Below, piece by piece: positions 52,351 through 61,492 of a stretch of 64,000 bases of DNA. The position numbers and the translations under genes were made by a program. The DNA comes from JACKHA01 sp041401985 (GTDB taxonomy: Bacteria > Planctomycetota > Phycisphaerae > Phycisphaerales > UBA1924), in the NCBI GenBank assembly GCA_041401985.1, contig JAWKTE010000009.1, forward strand, positions 62,001-126,000, in the 5' to 3' direction. Below the pieces are notes generated by a model that saw only the letters and a list, made by a program, of their open reading frames with translations, was not told where the DNA came from and did not search any database. Each line of letters opens with the position of its first letter. The stretch's first letter is position 1.

Positions 52351-52408
52351 GAAGCGACGAAGCGACGAAGTGACGGAGTGACGGAGGGACGGAGTGACGG
52401 AGGGATGA
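52351..52408. repeat. Purine-rich gacggag array, copy 2
   Basis: The array starts directly after the ahcY stop codon: gaagcgacgaagcgacgaag followed by gtgacggagtgacggaggga and again. Units are 8 bp. ahcY is thus flanked on both sides by arrays of the same type. Confidence 0.75.
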
Positions 52409-52413
52409 TGTGG

Positions 52414-52445
52414 AGCGGGCCGGCACGGCGTGCCGGCCCGCTTTT
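52414..52445 (+). terminator. Intrinsic terminator of ahcY
   Basis: The perfect 12-bp stem agcgggccggca / tgccggcccgct with a 5-nt loop (cggcg) is followed by three more T. It lies 64 bp after the ahcY stop codon. Confidence 0.88.
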
Positions 52446-52718
52446 CGTTGGAGGGTGATTAGGGGCGTGGGCGGCGTGGCGCGTTGGCGGGGACGTTCGC
52501 TCGCTTGCGCGTCGCGTTCGCTGGGGCCGGAGTGCCTCGCGTCGGCGACGGAGTTCCTGCGTTTCGATCGACTGATATAGCGTTGACGGCAAACCCAGAG
52601 GGAGCACCGATTCACTCGGAAGCGCCACCGCAACTGCCTCCCTCAGTGCCCTCCGTGCCTCTGTGGTGAGTCCTCTTGTTCCGGGCCCGCGAGCGCAGAA
52701 TCCCCAACAACTCCGTGC

Positions 52719-53828
52719 TCACTCCGTCGGCAGCGGGCACGAGCCGCCGTGCTTGAGGTGGTAGTCCTGGTGGTACTCCTCGGCCTCGTAGAACTCGTGG
52801 CCGGGGGCCACCACCTCGGTCACGATGCGTCGCCCGCGGAACCGCTCGCTCGCCTGCTGCTCGTCGATGAAGGCCCGGGCCTGCTCGAGCTGCTCGTCGC
52901 TGGCCGCGAAGATCGCGCTGCGGTATTGCGTGCCGATGTCCGGCCCCTGGCGGTTGAGCGTGGTCGGGTTGTGGAACTTGAAGAACCAGTCGAGCAGCTC
53001 GGGGTACGAGACTCGGGCCGGGTCGAACGCGACGCGGACGCTCTCGGCGTGCCCGGTGTTGCCGGAACACACCTGGCGGTACGTCGGGTTGTCGACCGAG
53101 CCGCCCTGGTACCCGCTGATCGCCGACAGCACGCCGGGAATCTGCTGGAACCGGTCCTCGACGCCCCAGAAGCACCCGCCGGCGAAGTACGCGGTCTCGG
53201 TCGCGACGGGGCGGGACCGCTCGGGCAGGTCCGGGCTATCCGGCGCGGCCTCGAAGAACTCGAGCGACTCGGAGTTCAGGCAGTACCGCAGCCCCGTCGG
53301 GCGCGGCCCGTCCTCGAACACGTGCCCGAGGTGCCCGTGGCAGCGGGCGCACATGATCTCGACGCGGACCATGCCGTGGGACGTGTCGCGCTCCTCATAG
53401 ATGTGGTCGGCGTCGACGGGCTGGTAGAACGAGGGCCAGCCGGAGCCGGAGTTGAACTTGGCGTCGGAGGCGAACAGCGGCAGGCCGCACAGGCGACACG
53501 CGTACGTGCCATCGGTGTGGTTGTCGAGCAGGTTGCCGCAGAACGCCGGCTCGGTGCCCTTGCGGAGCAGGACGCGGGCCTGCTCGGGCGTGAGGTCGGC
53601 GGCGAGTTCGGCGATGCGCTCGTCGGAAAGAAGGGTGATGTCGTGCCCGGACCGGCTGTAGCGGACGCCGGCGGTGGTGGAGGTGCTCATCGATGGCTCC
53701 GAGTGCGGCTGCGAGGGACCGACGGCTGCGATAAGGGATGCCAAGGGCGGGAATGGTCGCCCCAGCAGGGCCGGGGCCGACACGATACCGATGGCCAGGC
53801 CGATCAGCCCGAGGATCGCGGTTCGCAC
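52719..53828 (-). CDS. msrBA: Methionine sulfoxide reductase B/A fusion, exported
   Basis: This is a 369-residue protein with an N-terminal signal/anchor (ILGLIGLAIGIVSAPALLG). The MsrB domain comes first (about 60-195): TEPAFCGNLLDNHTDG, the zinc pairs CRLC and CARC, GSGWPSFYQP and the catalytic cysteine in RYCLNSESLEF. The MsrA domain follows (about 210-360), with the catalytic GGCFWGVEDRF and YQGGSVDNPTYRQVCSGNTGH. It repairs both stereoforms of oxidised methionine in exported proteins. B-before-A order is less common than A-before-B. The 3' end lies 41 residues after the closing HQDYHLKHGG motif. Confidence 0.95.
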   Translation of the reverse strand: MRTAILGLIGLAIGIVSAPALLGRPFPPLASLIAAVGPSQPHSEPSMSTSTTAGVRYSRSGHDITLLSDERIAELAADLTPEQARVLLRKGTEPAFCGNLLDNHTDGTYACRLCGLPLFASDAKFNSGSGWPSFYQPVDADHIYEERDTSHGMVRVEIMCARCHGHLGHVFEDGPRPTGLRYCLNSESLEFFEAAPDSPDLPERSRPVATETAYFAGGCFWGVEDRFQQIPGVLSAISGYQGGSVDNPTYRQVCSGNTGHAESVRVAFDPARVSYPELLDWFFKFHNPTTLNRQGPDIGTQYRSAIFAASDEQLEQARAFIDEQQASERFRGRRIVTEVVAPGHEFYEAEEYHQDYHLKHGGSCPLPTE

Positions 53829-54052
53829 AGTGTGACTCCTGTGGGATGGCTGTGGATTGGGGGCGTGACAGACGGGGGCGATGCGTTGGATGATCGGGAA
53901 GGGCCGGTGCCACGCCGGGTCGCGCGGGGCGATGCCCGCTCATTGTGCCATATCGAACCGGGGTTGGCCTTCGAGTATTCGCCGTGGCTTGTCGGGTTGG
54001 ATTCGGGTCGGGCGGGTGTTCGGTGGGAGCGGGCGGGTTGGAGGGGATATGC

Positions 54053-54174
54053 GGCGCAGAGCCCGACGCGCGAGCGTCGCGGCCCGAAGGCGTGGACCGG
54101 GGTCGGCATCGTTTGAAGTTCTGGACGGTTTTTCGGCGACGGACCACGACGCTGGCGCGTCGGGCTCTGCGCCC
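54053..54174. repeat. Palindromic dispersed element, family A, copy 2
   Basis: This is a 122-bp element with arms ggcgcagagcccgacgcgcg at the left and cgcgtcgggctctgcgccc at the right, pairing over about 33 bp. It is the partner of the element at 19538-19654; the interiors share only short segments such as gttttgaag. It lies just upstream of tyrS. Confidence 0.8.
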
Positions 54175-54220
54175 GTCCGGTGGTCGGACCCGGCACGCCG
54201 CGTTGATCTACGCTTGCCCC

Positions 54221-55603
54221 ATGTCGGACTTCCTTGCCGAACTCAAGTGGCGCGGGCTGTTCAACCAGTGCACCGATGAGGGCGCGCTCGCGGCCCATCT
54301 GGCCTCGGGCGACCCGGCCGCCGGGGGGCGCCGCGCCTACATCGGCTTCGACCCCACCGCCGACTCGCTGACGATCGGCAACTTCGTCCAGATGATGGTG
54401 CTGGCCCACTTCCAGCGGGCCGGGCACACGCCGGTGGCGGTCATGGGCGGCGGCACGGGGCTGATCGGCGATCCCTCGGGCAAGTCCGCCGAGCGCCAAC
54501 TCAACACCGAGGAGATTGTGCGGGCCAACGTCGAGGCCCAGCGCGTCGTCTTTGCCCGCGTGCTGGACTTCGACGCCAAGCGCCCAAACGCGGCCCGCCA
54601 GGTCAACAACCTCGACTGGCTCGGCAAGATCTCGTACCTGCACGCGCTGCGCGACATCGGCAAGCACTTCTCGGTCAACATGATGATCCAGAAGGACTCG
54701 GTCCGCGAGCGCCTGCACAACCGCGACCAGGGCATCTCCTACACCGAGTTCTCGTACATGGTGCTCCAGGCGTACGACTTCCTGCACCTGTGGGAGCACG
54801 AGGGCGTCACGCTGCAGATGGGCGGGAGCGACCAGTGGGGCAACATCGTCGCGGGGGCGGACCTGGTGCGCCGGCGCTGGGGCCAGGATCGCGCGGCCGC
54901 GCATGAAGCGGAGGCAGACGCGGCCCACGCGCCGATGGCCTTCGGCCTCACCGTCCCGCTGCTCATGAAGGCCGACGGCGGCAAGTTCGGCAAGACCGAG
55001 AAGGGCGCGATCTGGCTGACGGCCCCCAAGGCCGGCGAAACGTCGCCCAACCGCACCACGCCCTACGCCCTGTACCAGTACCTGCTGAACCTGGCCGATG
55101 CCGATGTCGGCAAGTTCCTGCGCATCTTCACGTTCATGACGCGTGAGGAGGTTGAGGATGTCGAGGCCCGCCACGCCGCCGACGCCGGCCAGCGGATCGC
55201 CCAGCGGACGGTTGCCCGCAGCATCGTGACCATGCTGCATGGCGAGCACGAGGCCACCGCCGCCGAGCGGGCCGCGGCCGCGCTGTTCTCCGGCGAGATC
55301 GACACCCTCTCGGAAGCCACCATGCGCGAGGTCTTCGCCGATGCCCCCGGCTCGACGATGCCCAGGGCCCGCCTCGAAGGCACGAGCGATGCCCCCGGCG
55401 TGGACCTGATCGACCTGCTTGTCGAGACCGGCCTGGCCCAGAGCCGCAAGCAGGCCAAGGAGTTCCTGGCGACCAAGGCCGTGACGATCAACGGGCGCCC
55501 GGCCCCCGACGACCACCGCCTCCGCACCCAGCACCTGCTCCATGGCTCGATGACCGCGCTGCGCCGGGGGAAGAAGAACTGGCATCTGGTGGAGTGGAAG
55601 TAA
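54221..55603 (+). CDS. tyrS: Tyrosyl-tRNA synthetase
   Basis: This is a 460-residue class I synthetase. The HIGH-like motif is AYIGFDPTADSLTIGNFVQ and the KMSKS-like motif is GKFGKTEKGAIW. Tyrosine recognition blocks are SYTEFSYMVLQAYDF and GGSDQWGNI. The C-terminal S4 RNA-binding domain begins VDLIDLLVETGLAQSRKQAKEFLATKAVTING. ATG 54221 lies 47 bp after the right arm of the family A repeat, so the promoter may lie in or next to it. The protein is about 30 residues longer than the bacterial norm, because of an Ala-rich loop (RAAAHEAEADAAHA). Confidence 0.97.
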   Translation: MSDFLAELKWRGLFNQCTDEGALAAHLASGDPAAGGRRAYIGFDPTADSLTIGNFVQMMVLAHFQRAGHTPVAVMGGGTGLIGDPSGKSAERQLNTEEIVRANVEAQRVVFARVLDFDAKRPNAARQVNNLDWLGKISYLHALRDIGKHFSVNMMIQKDSVRERLHNRDQGISYTEFSYMVLQAYDFLHLWEHEGVTLQMGGSDQWGNIVAGADLVRRRWGQDRAAAHEAEADAAHAPMAFGLTVPLLMKADGGKFGKTEKGAIWLTAPKAGETSPNRTTPYALYQYLLNLADADVGKFLRIFTFMTREEVEDVEARHAADAGQRIAQRTVARSIVTMLHGEHEATAAERAAAALFSGEIDTLSEATMREVFADAPGSTMPRARLEGTSDAPGVDLIDLLVETGLAQSRKQAKEFLATKAVTINGRPAPDDHRLRTQHLLHGSMTALRRGKKNWHLVEWK

Positions 55604-55641
55604 CGGCGGGCAGTCCGGCGGTGCGGCTCGGCGTGTGTTCG

Positions 55642-55720
55642 CGAGCCGGGAGGCGCAAGCCCGCGGTTGCGGACTCGCGTGGGGCGCACGAAGAACCGCG
55701 GGCTTGCGCCGCGCGGCTCG
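55642..55720. repeat. Palindromic element, family E
   Basis: cgagccgggaggcgcaagcc at the left and ggcttgcgccgcgcggctcg at the right form inverted repeats of 27 bp with two mismatches around a 25-bp centre. It lies between the 3' ends of tyrS and the converging beta-propeller gene. It could fold as a strong hairpin and act as a bidirectional transcription barrier. Confidence 0.72.
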
Positions 55721-55777
55721 TTGTGGAGGTGTGGTGGTAGAGAGGTTGTGGTGGAGGTGTTGTGGTGGCCTGGGGGC

Positions 55778-58003
55778 TCAGCACCCCGCCGCGTAGAGCC
55801 CGAGGTAGTAGAAGAAGTCGTCGGAGTTGATCACGCCGTTGGGCACGCCATAGCCCGGTTGGCCGGGCACGGCGGTGGCGGTCAGGTCGCAGACCTGGGC
55901 GTTGCCCGCGGCGTACTGGGCCAGGAAGTAGAAGAAGTCGTCGGAGTTCAGCAGGCCATTGGGCACGCCGTAGCCCGGCTGGCCCGGCGTGGCGCCGGCG
56001 GTCAGGTCGGGGCGGCAGGCGGGGGTGGCGGGCAGGTGCTCGATGATGCCGCGGAACCCGGCGATCCACACCGAGCCGTCGTCGGTGACGGCGATGTTGT
56101 CCAGAGTCTCCGGGAAATCCAGCGTCGGGTGCACGTCGCGGGTCCAGGTCTGCCCGGCGTTGGTGGTGGTGAGCACGACGGCCCGGTCGTGCTCGGTGGC
56201 GATGGCTTTGACGTGTGTCGGGCTGATCGCCTCGATGTCGAACGCGATGTGGGGGATGTAGGACACGGTTGAGTTGTTGGTGTACTGGGTGGTCCACGTC
56301 GCGCCGCCGTCGGTCGTGCCCATGATGCGTGTCGACCAGCCCGCCCCGCCCGAGTCGCGTCCGGCGATCCAGCCGATCATGGGCGTGGCGAACGACATGG
56401 CGTACACGTCGAGGAACAGGCCCGGGATGGTCGAGGCGGTCCAGGTCTGGCCGGCGTCGGTGGAGCGCCAGAGTTTGTCCGAGCCGCGCGGGATGGCGAA
56501 GATGGACTGGCCCTCGATCTCGATCATGCCGCCCAGGAGCACGCCGCCGACGGGCGGGTCGGGCAGGCGGTCCCAGTTGAACCCTCCGTCGGTCGAGCGG
56601 AAGATGCCGTCGAACGAGGCGATCCAGCCGTTCTGCGAGTCGGTGAACTCGACCTCCTGCGGCTCGACGTAGAACGGAAGCGAGCCCAACGCGCCGGCGT
56701 GCAGGGGGAGCCAGGTCTCGCCGCGGTCGTCGGTGCGGAAGAGCAGGCCGCCCTCGCCGGCGATGAAGGCGGTGCGGTCGTCGAGCACGTGGCACACGTC
56801 GAGGCTCTCGTCGTGCCCGAAGACCGCGCCGATGTTCTGCTGGCGCGACATGCCCCAGGTCCGCCCGCCGTCGGTCGTGACGCCGACGATCAGGCCGCCG
56901 AAAGTCGCGACGCCGAAGCCCGACTCGTGCATGTCGATGTCGCTGACATCGCCGTTGACGCCCTGGGAGATGGTGCGCCACGACTGCCCGCCGTCCTCGG
57001 TGGCGACGACGACGCCCGAGGAGTTGACCGACCAGCCGTGGAGTTCATCAAGGAACGAGATATCGGCCCAGACGTTGGCGATGAACGGGATGCCCAGCCC
57101 GTCGTAGACCTTCTCCCACGACAGGCCCGCGTCGGGCGTGCGGTAGATCGTGCCGGTGGCGTTGACGGCGCAGAACGTGTCGCTGGCGCCGGCGCGGACG
57201 AGGGAGAAGAAACTGTCGGGCTGCGGGAGGGGGTAGGTCTAGACGAGCGACCAGGTCTGGCCGGCGTCGAACGAGCGATGGGTGTGGACGACCGAGACCT
57301 GGGCCGCGACGTTGGTCTCGACCTCGAACGCGATGGCCTCGGTCGGCGACAGCCAGACGGGATCGCCCACGCGGTCGTACACGCGCTCGAACGTCCGCCC
57401 GCCGTCGGTGGTGCGGAACAGGCCCTCCACCCGGGGGAACGTCGAGAACACATACCCCGAGACGAGGCCGGTCGTCTCGCTGACGAAGTCCATGCTCCAC
57501 CACTTGAGGGCGGGGTCGTGGAAGCGTTCCTCCCAGGTCTGGCCGCCGTCGGTCGTGAAGCCGACCAGGAAGCCGCCGGGCGAGGTGAAGCCTGTGGTGG
57601 GCGTGATGAAGTCGATGTCGTAGGTGCTGCCGAGGTTGAGGTTGGCCATGGGCAGCCAGGTCGCGCCGCCGTCGGTGGTGCGCATGTTGAAGGGTGCGCC
57701 CGGGTTGCCGGTGATGTAGCCGTGCATCTCGTCGGCGAAGACGATTTTGTACATGGGGTCGGTGGAGTAGGGCTGCTGGAAGCGTGTGGTCCAGGTCTGC
57801 CCGCCGTCGAGGGTCTCGCACAGGGTGCCGTTGAGCGCGACGACGAACCCGTGCATGGGCGTGGAGAAGGCGACGCTGTAGAGGGGGCGGTTGGTCGGCA
57901 GGGGCGACTGGCGTTGCCAGTCCTGGGCCGGGGCGATGGAGGCGATGCCGACGGCGGCAAGGGCGGCAAGATGGGGGGAACAAGGCATTCGTGTCCGGTT
58001 CAT
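55778..58003 (-). pseudogene. YCF48-like beta-propeller protein with GC-type dockerin-like tail, interrupted by in-frame TAG
   Basis: The frame from ATG 58003 to 55778 has 742 codons with a single TAG at 57239-57241 (codon 255). The N-terminal part has a signal peptide (LAALAAVGIASIAPAQ). Blades of the YCF48/BNR type recur on both sides of the stop: LDGGQTWTTRF, TDGGATWLPM and FDAGQTWSLV before it, then TPDAGLSWEKV, EDGGQSWRTI and TDGGATWTTQY after it. The C-terminus carries two dockerin-like units (TPGQPGYGVPNGLLNSDDFF, VPGQPGYGVPNGVINSDDFF) and ends AAGC. The stop lies between two blades with perfect frame continuity. It may be a true nonsense mutation, readthrough, or an error. No frameshift is needed. 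Confidence 0.75.
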
Positions 58004-58180
58004 GTGAGGCGATCTCCCTGTGTGCCGGCCCTCCAACCTCGGGCGGAGCCGAGCGCGCCCGCGGGCGCCGCACGAAAGGTGCCACGAGGCCGCCGCGACG
58101 GACACGCCCGCCGAGAAAATCGGCCCGACTCGCCGCCGGGCCGCAAGCCCGTGCCATGACGCGCCGGGCGAGCGGGCCGG

Positions 58181-59629
58181 CTACAGCAGCGGCGCCAGCA
58201 CCTGGCACACGCTCTCGACGAAGCGGCGGTGCACGCCGCGGGCGCACCACTGCTCGCGCGTGACCTCCGTTGAATCCGCCAGGTACCGCTCCTGCATCGC
58301 CCGCACCTTCGCGCTGAACCCCTCATCGAACACCACGCTGGTGACCTCGAGATTCAGGAAGAACGAGCGCATGTCGAGGTTGGCCGAGGTGATCACCGAG
58401 ACGCGGCCATCCACGTTGATCGCCTTGGAGTGCAGCAGCCCCTTGTCGTAGTGCCAGATCCGGACGCCCGCCCCGAGCAGTTCGTCGTAGTACGACCGCC
58501 CCGCGGCCTGCACCAGGCGGTGGTCGTTGCGGGCGGGCAGGATGAGCCGCACGTCCACGCCGCACCGGGCCGCGATGATGAGCGACGCGCGGGTCGCCTC
58601 ATCGGGCACGAAGTATGGCGTGGCGATCCAGAGTTCCTTCTCGGCGTCGTGGAACAGGGCCATCATCGCGTGGTGGATGGCCTCGCCCCGGTCCCCCGCG
58701 CCCGACGGGGCCACGTGCACGAGCGAGCCGCCGTCGGGCGCGTCGATGGCCGGGAAGTACTCGCTCTCGTTGGTCACGGCCTCGTGCGCATCGGCCGACC
58801 AGTCCCGCAGAAAGATGCCCTGCAGCGCGTGCACCGCGGGGCCCTCGATCCTGATCGTCGCGTCGACCCACAGCCCGACCCGCGGCATCGAAAGGAGCTT
58901 GAAGTCCGGGTCCGCGATGTTGTGGCTGCCCGTGAACGCGACCCGCCCGTCGATCACCGCGATCTTGCGGTGGTTGCGGATGTCGATCCGCGCCAGCAGC
59001 ACGCGGATCGGGTTGACGGGCAGGCACCGCACGATCCTGACGCCCGCGGCCCGCATGTGCTCGACCAGTTCGCCCTCGAACGCCTTGCTGCCGACGTCGT
59101 CGACGATGACGCGGCATTCGACGCCCCGCCTGGCGGCGCGGGCCAGGGCCTGGCCGATCCTCGTGCCGCGCGGGCCGGTGGTCCAGATGAACGTCAGGAT
59201 GTGGACGTGGTGGGTGGCGTTCTCGATGTCGTCGTGGAGCGCGTCGAAGAACGCGTCGGGTGTTTCGAGCAGGCGGAGTCGGTTGCCGCGGAGGGCGGGG
59301 ATGTCGGACGAGGACTCGAGCAGACGCTGCAGGCTCTCGAAGCCCGGAGCCCTTCCGAGCCAGTTCTGGTCGCGATCGCGCACGAGGCGTTCGATGGTCG
59401 CCCGGACGCGCGACGTGGTGTCGACATAGTTCCTGGCCCGGCGTGAGCCCAGGCGGTTCTCACCGACGAGCATGTACGCCACGAGGCTGACCACCGGGAC
59501 GAACAAGAGCACGAGCATCCAGGCCATGGTCTGGGACGTGCCGCAGCGGCGCATCAGGACGCGCAGCGCGATCGCGAAGCGCGCGAGCGCCTCGGCGACG
59601 ACCAGCAGTCCGAGCACCTGGGCGAGCAT
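58181..59629 (-). CDS. cls: Cardiolipin synthase (phospholipase D family)
   Basis: This is a 482-residue membrane enzyme that joins two phosphatidylglycerol molecules into cardiolipin. Two N-terminal helices (LGLLVVAEALARFAIALRVL and TMAWMLVLLFVPVVSLVAYML) are followed by two PLD domains. The catalytic HxKx4D motifs are HRKIAVIDGRVAFTGSHNI at about 220-238 and HSKAINVDGRVSVITSANLD at about 395-415. Other family blocks are TFIWTTGPRGTRIGQAL and WIATPYFVPDEA. ATG 59629 is the first start that includes the helices. The gene stands alone. Confidence 0.94.
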   Translation of the reverse strand: MLAQVLGLLVVAEALARFAIALRVLMRRCGTSQTMAWMLVLLFVPVVSLVAYMLVGENRLGSRRARNYVDTTSRVRATIERLVRDRDQNWLGRAPGFESLQRLLESSSDIPALRGNRLRLLETPDAFFDALHDDIENATHHVHILTFIWTTGPRGTRIGQALARAARRGVECRVIVDDVGSKAFEGELVEHMRAAGVRIVRCLPVNPIRVLLARIDIRNHRKIAVIDGRVAFTGSHNIADPDFKLLSMPRVGLWVDATIRIEGPAVHALQGIFLRDWSADAHEAVTNESEYFPAIDAPDGGSLVHVAPSGAGDRGEAIHHAMMALFHDAEKELWIATPYFVPDEATRASLIIAARCGVDVRLILPARNDHRLVQAAGRSYYDELLGAGVRIWHYDKGLLHSKAINVDGRVSVITSANLDMRSFFLNLEVTSVVFDEGFSAKVRAMQERYLADSTEVTREQWCARGVHRRFVESVCQVLAPLL

Positions 59630-59707
59630 CCCGGCAGTTTATGGGGGTCGCACGATCCCGCGGGCCGGCGGCAGCGGCGGCGAATGGTCACTCGCGGGGG
59701 CGGCTGG

Positions 59708-60595
59708 TCACTCGCGGGGCGTCTGGTCGAGTTCGTCGAAGAAACGGGCCATGGCCGCGGCGAACGCCTCGGGCGCTTCCATCATCGGCGCGTGCCCGCA
59801 CGACTCGATCCAGTGGAGCTGCGCGTCGGGCATCAGGCTCAGGAACTCCTCGGCCGCCGCGGGCGGGGTCACGATGTCCTCGCGCCCCCAGATCAGCAGA
59901 GTCGGGCAGGTGATCTCGCCGATGCGGTCGCCCAGGTGGTTCCGCCGCGCGGACTTGGACAGCGAGACCATGGCCCGGGCCGAGCCGCGGTTGTTGAGTT
60001 CGCGGTACGCCCGATCGATGTCGGCCTGGCGCATGCGGCTCTTGTCGTAGAACAGTTCGCCGATCTTCTCCTCCAGCCACTCGCGCGACGGGCGGGTCGG
60101 GGCCCCGCGGACCATGGTCCGCTCGATCAGCCCCGACGAGCCGGCCAGCACGAGGGCCTCGACCAGGTCGGGCTGCTCGAGGGCCAGGCGGAGGGCCACG
60201 TGCCCGCCGAAGGAGTTGCCCACGAGCACCGAGGGCTCGCGGACGTGTTCGCGGAGGAACTGGGCGGACATGGCGGTCACGCCCTGGATCGAGCAGTCGT
60301 CGCCCCGCAGCGAGAGCAGCGGGATCTCGAGCAGGCTGACCCTGGCCCGCCCGGCGACGGAATGGGCCACGTCCTCCCAGTGCTCGTTCAGGCCGACCAG
60401 CCCGTGCAGGAACACGACCCGGCGCGAGCCCTGGCCCATCTCGACCACGGAGCACGCGACCGCCTCGCCCTCGGGCCCGGTCAGGCGCAGGGGCGTCGGC
60501 TCGGGCGCGGTGCCGGCTCGGGCGGCATCCTCGTGGGCGGAACTGGAGGGCAGATTCGACAAACCGGGCTCCGGGATCGATTCGACCGACGCCAC
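59708..60595 (-). CDS. Alpha/beta hydrolase
   Basis: This is a 295-residue cytoplasmic hydrolase. The HG oxyanion segment is VVFLHGLVGLNEHWEDVA, the nucleophile elbow VLVGNSFGGHVAL, the acid WGREDIVTP and the histidine SCGHAPMMEAPEAF. The last is typical of the haloperoxidase/meta-cleavage hydrolase group. A cap domain lies at about 165-215. The first 35 residues are a Pro/Ser/Ala tail. Substrate cannot be named. It lies 42 bp downstream of the ABC ATPase gene and may share its transcript. Confidence 0.88.
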   Translation of the reverse strand: MASVESIPEPGLSNLPSSSAHEDAARAGTAPEPTPLRLTGPEGEAVACSVVEMGQGSRRVVFLHGLVGLNEHWEDVAHSVAGRARVSLLEIPLLSLRGDDCSIQGVTAMSAQFLREHVREPSVLVGNSFGGHVALRLALEQPDLVEALVLAGSSGLIERTMVRGAPTRPSREWLEEKIGELFYDKSRMRQADIDRAYRELNNRGSARAMVSLSKSARRNHLGDRIGEITCPTLLIWGREDIVTPPAAAEEFLSLMPDAQLHWIESCGHAPMMEAPEAFAAAMARFFDELDQTPRE

Positions 60596-60637
60596 GCCCG
60601 GGGGCGCGATGGTGTCGCCCCCGACCGGATGTCGATT

Positions 60638-61405
60638 CTAGTGTGCCCGAACCGCGTGGGCATCCGGCAACCGATCGGGGGGCGTGGCGGGCCGCGGAGC
60701 GGGCGCGACGACCCCGTCGGCCAGGTGGACGACGCGGTCGGCCATGGCGGCCACCCCCGGATCGTGGGTCACCATGAGCATGGTCTGGCCGATGGTGCCC
60801 CGCAGCCCCGCGAGCATTGACATGATCTCGCCGCCGGTGGCCTTGTCCAGGTTGCCCGTGGGCTCGTCGGCCAAGAGGAGGCGGGGCTGGTTGAGCAGGG
60901 CCCGGGCGATGGCGACGCGCTGGCGCTCGCCGCCCGAGAGTTCGACCGGGCGATGGCGCAGGCGGTGCGACAGACCAACAGACCCGAGCAGGTCCTCGGC
61001 CTGGACGGTGAGTTCGGCCTTCCGCTGCGAGTACCCGAGCCGCCCGTGGCGGACCATCGCGGCCAGCAGCACGTTCTCGAGAACGGTCAGTTCGGGCAGC
61101 AGGTGGTAGAACTGGAAGACGAAGCCGACGTCGTTGGAGCGGTAGCGGTCCAGGGCGCCCTGGCCCATCTTGGTGATGTCCCGCCCGTCGAAGGCCAGTC
61201 GCATGACGGGCTCGGTCGGCTGCGGCTTGTCCGGGCGGTCCAGGCCGCCGACCAGGTGCAGCAGCGTCGACTTGCCCGAGCCGGATGCGCCCAACAGGGC
61301 GACCCACTCGCCCTTGGCGACCGAGAGCGACACGCCCCGCAGCACGGGCACGTCGATCCGCCCGAGGCGGTAGGTCTTGCGGAGGTTGGCGACGTCGAGG
61401 AGCAT
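60638..61405 (-). CDS. lolD: ABC transporter ATP-binding protein (LolD/MacB-type)
   Basis: This is a 255-residue ATPase. Walker A is LLGASGSGKSTLL, the signature LSGGERQRVAIARALL, Walker B LLLADEPTGNLD and the switch histidine TMLMVTHD. The Q-loop is VFQFYHLLPELTVLENV, matching the lipoprotein-export and MacB-like group. The permease partner is the next gene upstream (61493-63088), whose C-terminus is of the LolC/E type. Together they should extract lipoproteins, or a related substrate, from the inner membrane. A gacggag array lies in the gap between them. Confidence 0.9.
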   Translation of the reverse strand: MLLDVANLRKTYRLGRIDVPVLRGVSLSVAKGEWVALLGASGSGKSTLLHLVGGLDRPDKPQPTEPVMRLAFDGRDITKMGQGALDRYRSNDVGFVFQFYHLLPELTVLENVLLAAMVRHGRLGYSQRKAELTVQAEDLLGSVGLSHRLRHRPVELSGGERQRVAIARALLNQPRLLLADEPTGNLDKATGGEIMSMLAGLRGTIGQTMLMVTHDPGVAAMADRVVHLADGVVAPAPRPATPPDRLPDAHAVRAH

Positions 61406-61410
61406 GGGGG

Positions 61411-61460
61411 GAGTGACGGAGTGACGAAGAGAGGAAGAGAGGAGGAGAAGGAGAGACAGA
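61411..61460. repeat. Purine-rich gacggag array, copy 3
   Basis: gagtgacggagtgacgaaga followed by gaggaag / gaggagaagg units lies in the 87-bp gap between the ABC permease and ATPase genes. Units match those around ahcY (50.6 and 52.4 kb). Confidence 0.68.
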
Positions 61461-61492
61461 GTCAGTGATGCGGTGCCGGGGGTGCGGGGAGC

